This document shows, one piece after another, positions 13,928 to 15,241 of a stretch of DNA of 15,241 nucleotides. Positions within the stretch are counted from its first letter, which is position 1. The number at the start of each line of letters is the position of its first letter. A model generated the notes under the pieces. That model did not search any database. It was not told where the DNA came from and was given only the letters and a program-made list of their open reading frames with translations. Position numbers and translations under genes: made by a program. Source of the DNA: Firmicutes bacterium UBA2598 (lineage in GTDB: Bacteria; Bacillota; PH28-bin88); assembly GCA_002339345.1 (NCBI GenBank), contig DDKM01000092.1, forward strand, positions 1-15,241. The letters are read 5' to 3'.

Positions 13928-15193
13928 ATGAAGGTGTTGATCATCGGCGGCGGGGGCCGGGAGCACGCCCTGGCCTGGAAGGTTGCCCAAAGTCCCCGGG
14001 TGACCAGAATTTACTGTGCCCCAGGCAATGGTGGTATGACCGGGGTGGCGGAATGTGTGCCGGTTATGGCCGAAGACACTAACGCCCTGGTGGAATTTGC
14101 CCGCCAAAACGCCATTGACCTCACCCTGGTGGGGCCGGAAGCCCCTCTGGTGGCCGGGGTGGTGGATGCCTTTCTCCAGGCCGGTTTATCCATCTTCGGG
14201 CCCACCGCCAGGGCAGCCGCCTTGGAAGGCAGCAAGGCCATGGCCAAGGAACTCATGGCCAAATACAATATTCCCACCGCTAGGTACGCCGTCTTTGACA
14301 GCCCTGATCAGGCCAGGCGCCATATCGAAAAAACCGGTGCTCCCTGTGTGGTCAAGGCGGATGGACTGGCTGCCGGTAAGGGGGTGGTGGTGGCCATGGA
14401 TGAGGCCACCGCTTTCCAGGCGGTGGAGGAGATCATGGAAAAGCGGGTGTTCGGTGCAGCGGGAGCCCAGGTGGTGGTGGAGGAGTTTATGGAGGGCGAG
14501 GAAGTCAGCCTCCTGGCCCTGACGGACGGGGAACGGGTGGTACCCCTACTACCCGCCCAGGACCACAAGCGGGTCTTTAACGATGATCAAGGCCCCAACA
14601 CCGGCGGTATGGGGGCCTACTGCCCGGCCCCGGTTTATACGGCAGAACTGCACCAACTGACCATGGAACAGATCCTGCTGCCCACGGTGCGGGGGATGGC
14701 CCGGGAGGGGCGGCCCTACCGGGGCATGCTGTACGCCGGTCTGATGATCACCAAAGATGGGCCAAAGGTTCTGGAATACAATGCCCGGTTCGGTGATCCA
14801 GAGACCCAGCCGTTAATGATGATGTTGCAGTCCGATCTGGTGGATGCAGTGGAGGGGGTGCTGTCCGGGCGGCTGGATCCCAGCATGGTGCAGTGGTACC
14901 CGGGGGCAGCGGTATGTGTGGTCATGGCTGCTGGCGGCTACCCCGGCCCCTATACCAAGGGGTTACCCATCACCGGCCTTGACCTGGTGCCGCCGGAGGT
15001 GGCGGTATTTCATGCCGGTACCGCCATCGCCAACGGCCAGGTGGTCACCGCAGGTGGTAGGGTGCTGGGGGTTACCGCCAGAGGGCACGATATTGCCAGC
15101 GCCATCGAAGCGGCCTACCGGGGGGTCAAAGCCATCAGCTTCCAGGGCGCCCACTACCGCACCGACATCGGCCACCGGGCCTTAACCCGGTGA
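13928..15193 (+). CDS. purD: Phosphoribosylamine-glycine ligase (GAR synthetase) PurD
   Basis: PurD joins phosphoribosylamine and glycine with ATP, using the unstable product of PurF. The 421-residue ATP-grasp protein starts MKVLIIGGGGREHALAWK. It has LVGPEAPLVAG (67-77), the ATP loop VVKADGLAAGKGVVVA (141-156), DHKRVFNDDQGPNTGGMGAY (212-231) and the metal-binding LEYNARFGDPETQP near 288-301. AGGAG at 13914-13918 lies nine bases before the ATG. Length and motifs are normal. It is the last recognisable gene in the window. Confidence 0.97.
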   Translation: MKVLIIGGGGREHALAWKVAQSPRVTRIYCAPGNGGMTGVAECVPVMAEDTNALVEFARQNAIDLTLVGPEAPLVAGVVDAFLQAGLSIFGPTARAAALEGSKAMAKELMAKYNIPTARYAVFDSPDQARRHIEKTGAPCVVKADGLAAGKGVVVAMDEATAFQAVEEIMEKRVFGAAGAQVVVEEFMEGEEVSLLALTDGERVVPLLPAQDHKRVFNDDQGPNTGGMGAYCPAPVYTAELHQLTMEQILLPTVRGMAREGRPYRGMLYAGLMITKDGPKVLEYNARFGDPETQPLMMMLQSDLVDAVEGVLSGRLDPSMVQWYPGAAVCVVMAAGGYPGPYTKGLPITGLDLVPPEVAVFHAGTAIANGQVVTAGGRVLGVTARGHDIASAIEAAYRGVKAISFQGAHYRTDIGHRALTR

Positions 15194-15241
15194 GGGGAAA
15201 CGAGAAGTGAACCACCCATCCCTTCGCTTCGCTTAAGGAAG
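15194..15241 (+). other. Downstream flank, no gene seen
   Basis: These 48 bases after the purD stop show no start with a ribosome site and no complete terminator. A short CCTT...AAGG pairing near the edge may be half of a hairpin cut off by the window. Confidence 0.4.

Noticed and set aside
1..15241. CRISPR arrays, tRNA or rRNA genes, insertion sequences, attachment sites
   Set aside because: I saw no regular spaced repeats, cloverleaf sequences, transposase genes or terminal repeats on either strand.

Overview
The window is one purine-biosynthesis locus on the + strand, reading 5' to 3' from a promoter and riboswitch leader to the last gene. The sequence is GC-rich, Shine-Dalgarno sites are strong (up to an 8-base match to the 16S tail before purL), and TTG and GTG starts are common. 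PurF has a propeptide and iron-sulfur cysteines, FGAM synthase is split into PurS, PurQ and PurL, and the cistron order is close to that of Bacillus. Together these point to a Firmicute, most likely a Desulfotomaculum/Pelotomaculum-type clostridium (Peptococcaceae). That placement is inferred from style and protein character, not from a database match.

Layout. Bases 1-63 hold little beyond a weak hairpin with a T-run. A sigma-A-type promoter (64-93) starts a leader of about 330 nt. The leader contains a 5' hairpin, a ykkC-family aptamer best read as the PRPP-sensing subtype (157-308), an overlapping anti-aptamer/terminator hairpin (289-336) and a second GC hairpin ending in six Ts (372-407). 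An AzgA/NCS2 purine-base permease follows (444-1742). The permease-purK junction carries a 10-bp stem with a GAAA loop and a second, alternative-pairing repeat. Next come purK, purE, purB, purC, purS, purQ, purL, purF, purM, purN, a 60-residue two-helix membrane protein, purH and purD. Several junctions overlap: purQ/purL 11 nt, purL/purF 16 nt, purF/purM 4 nt, purN/small ORF 19 nt, small ORF/purH 8 nt. A perfect 7-bp hairpin lies between purH and purD. The last 48 bases show no gene.

How it works together. PurF, D, N, SQL, M, K, E, C, B and H supply every step from PRPP to IMP. The permease provides import of preformed bases. A PRPP aptamer in front of everything fits substrate-driven activation, because PRPP is the substrate of PurF and of the phosphoribosyltransferases that trap imported bases. 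No purA, guaA, guaB or purR is present.

The enzymes are conventional. The less explained points are the membrane microprotein placed between purN and purH, an eight-G run that puts it in the -1 frame of purN, a C-terminal extension of PurQ of about 48 residues, and the RNA structures at the permease-purK and purH-purD junctions.
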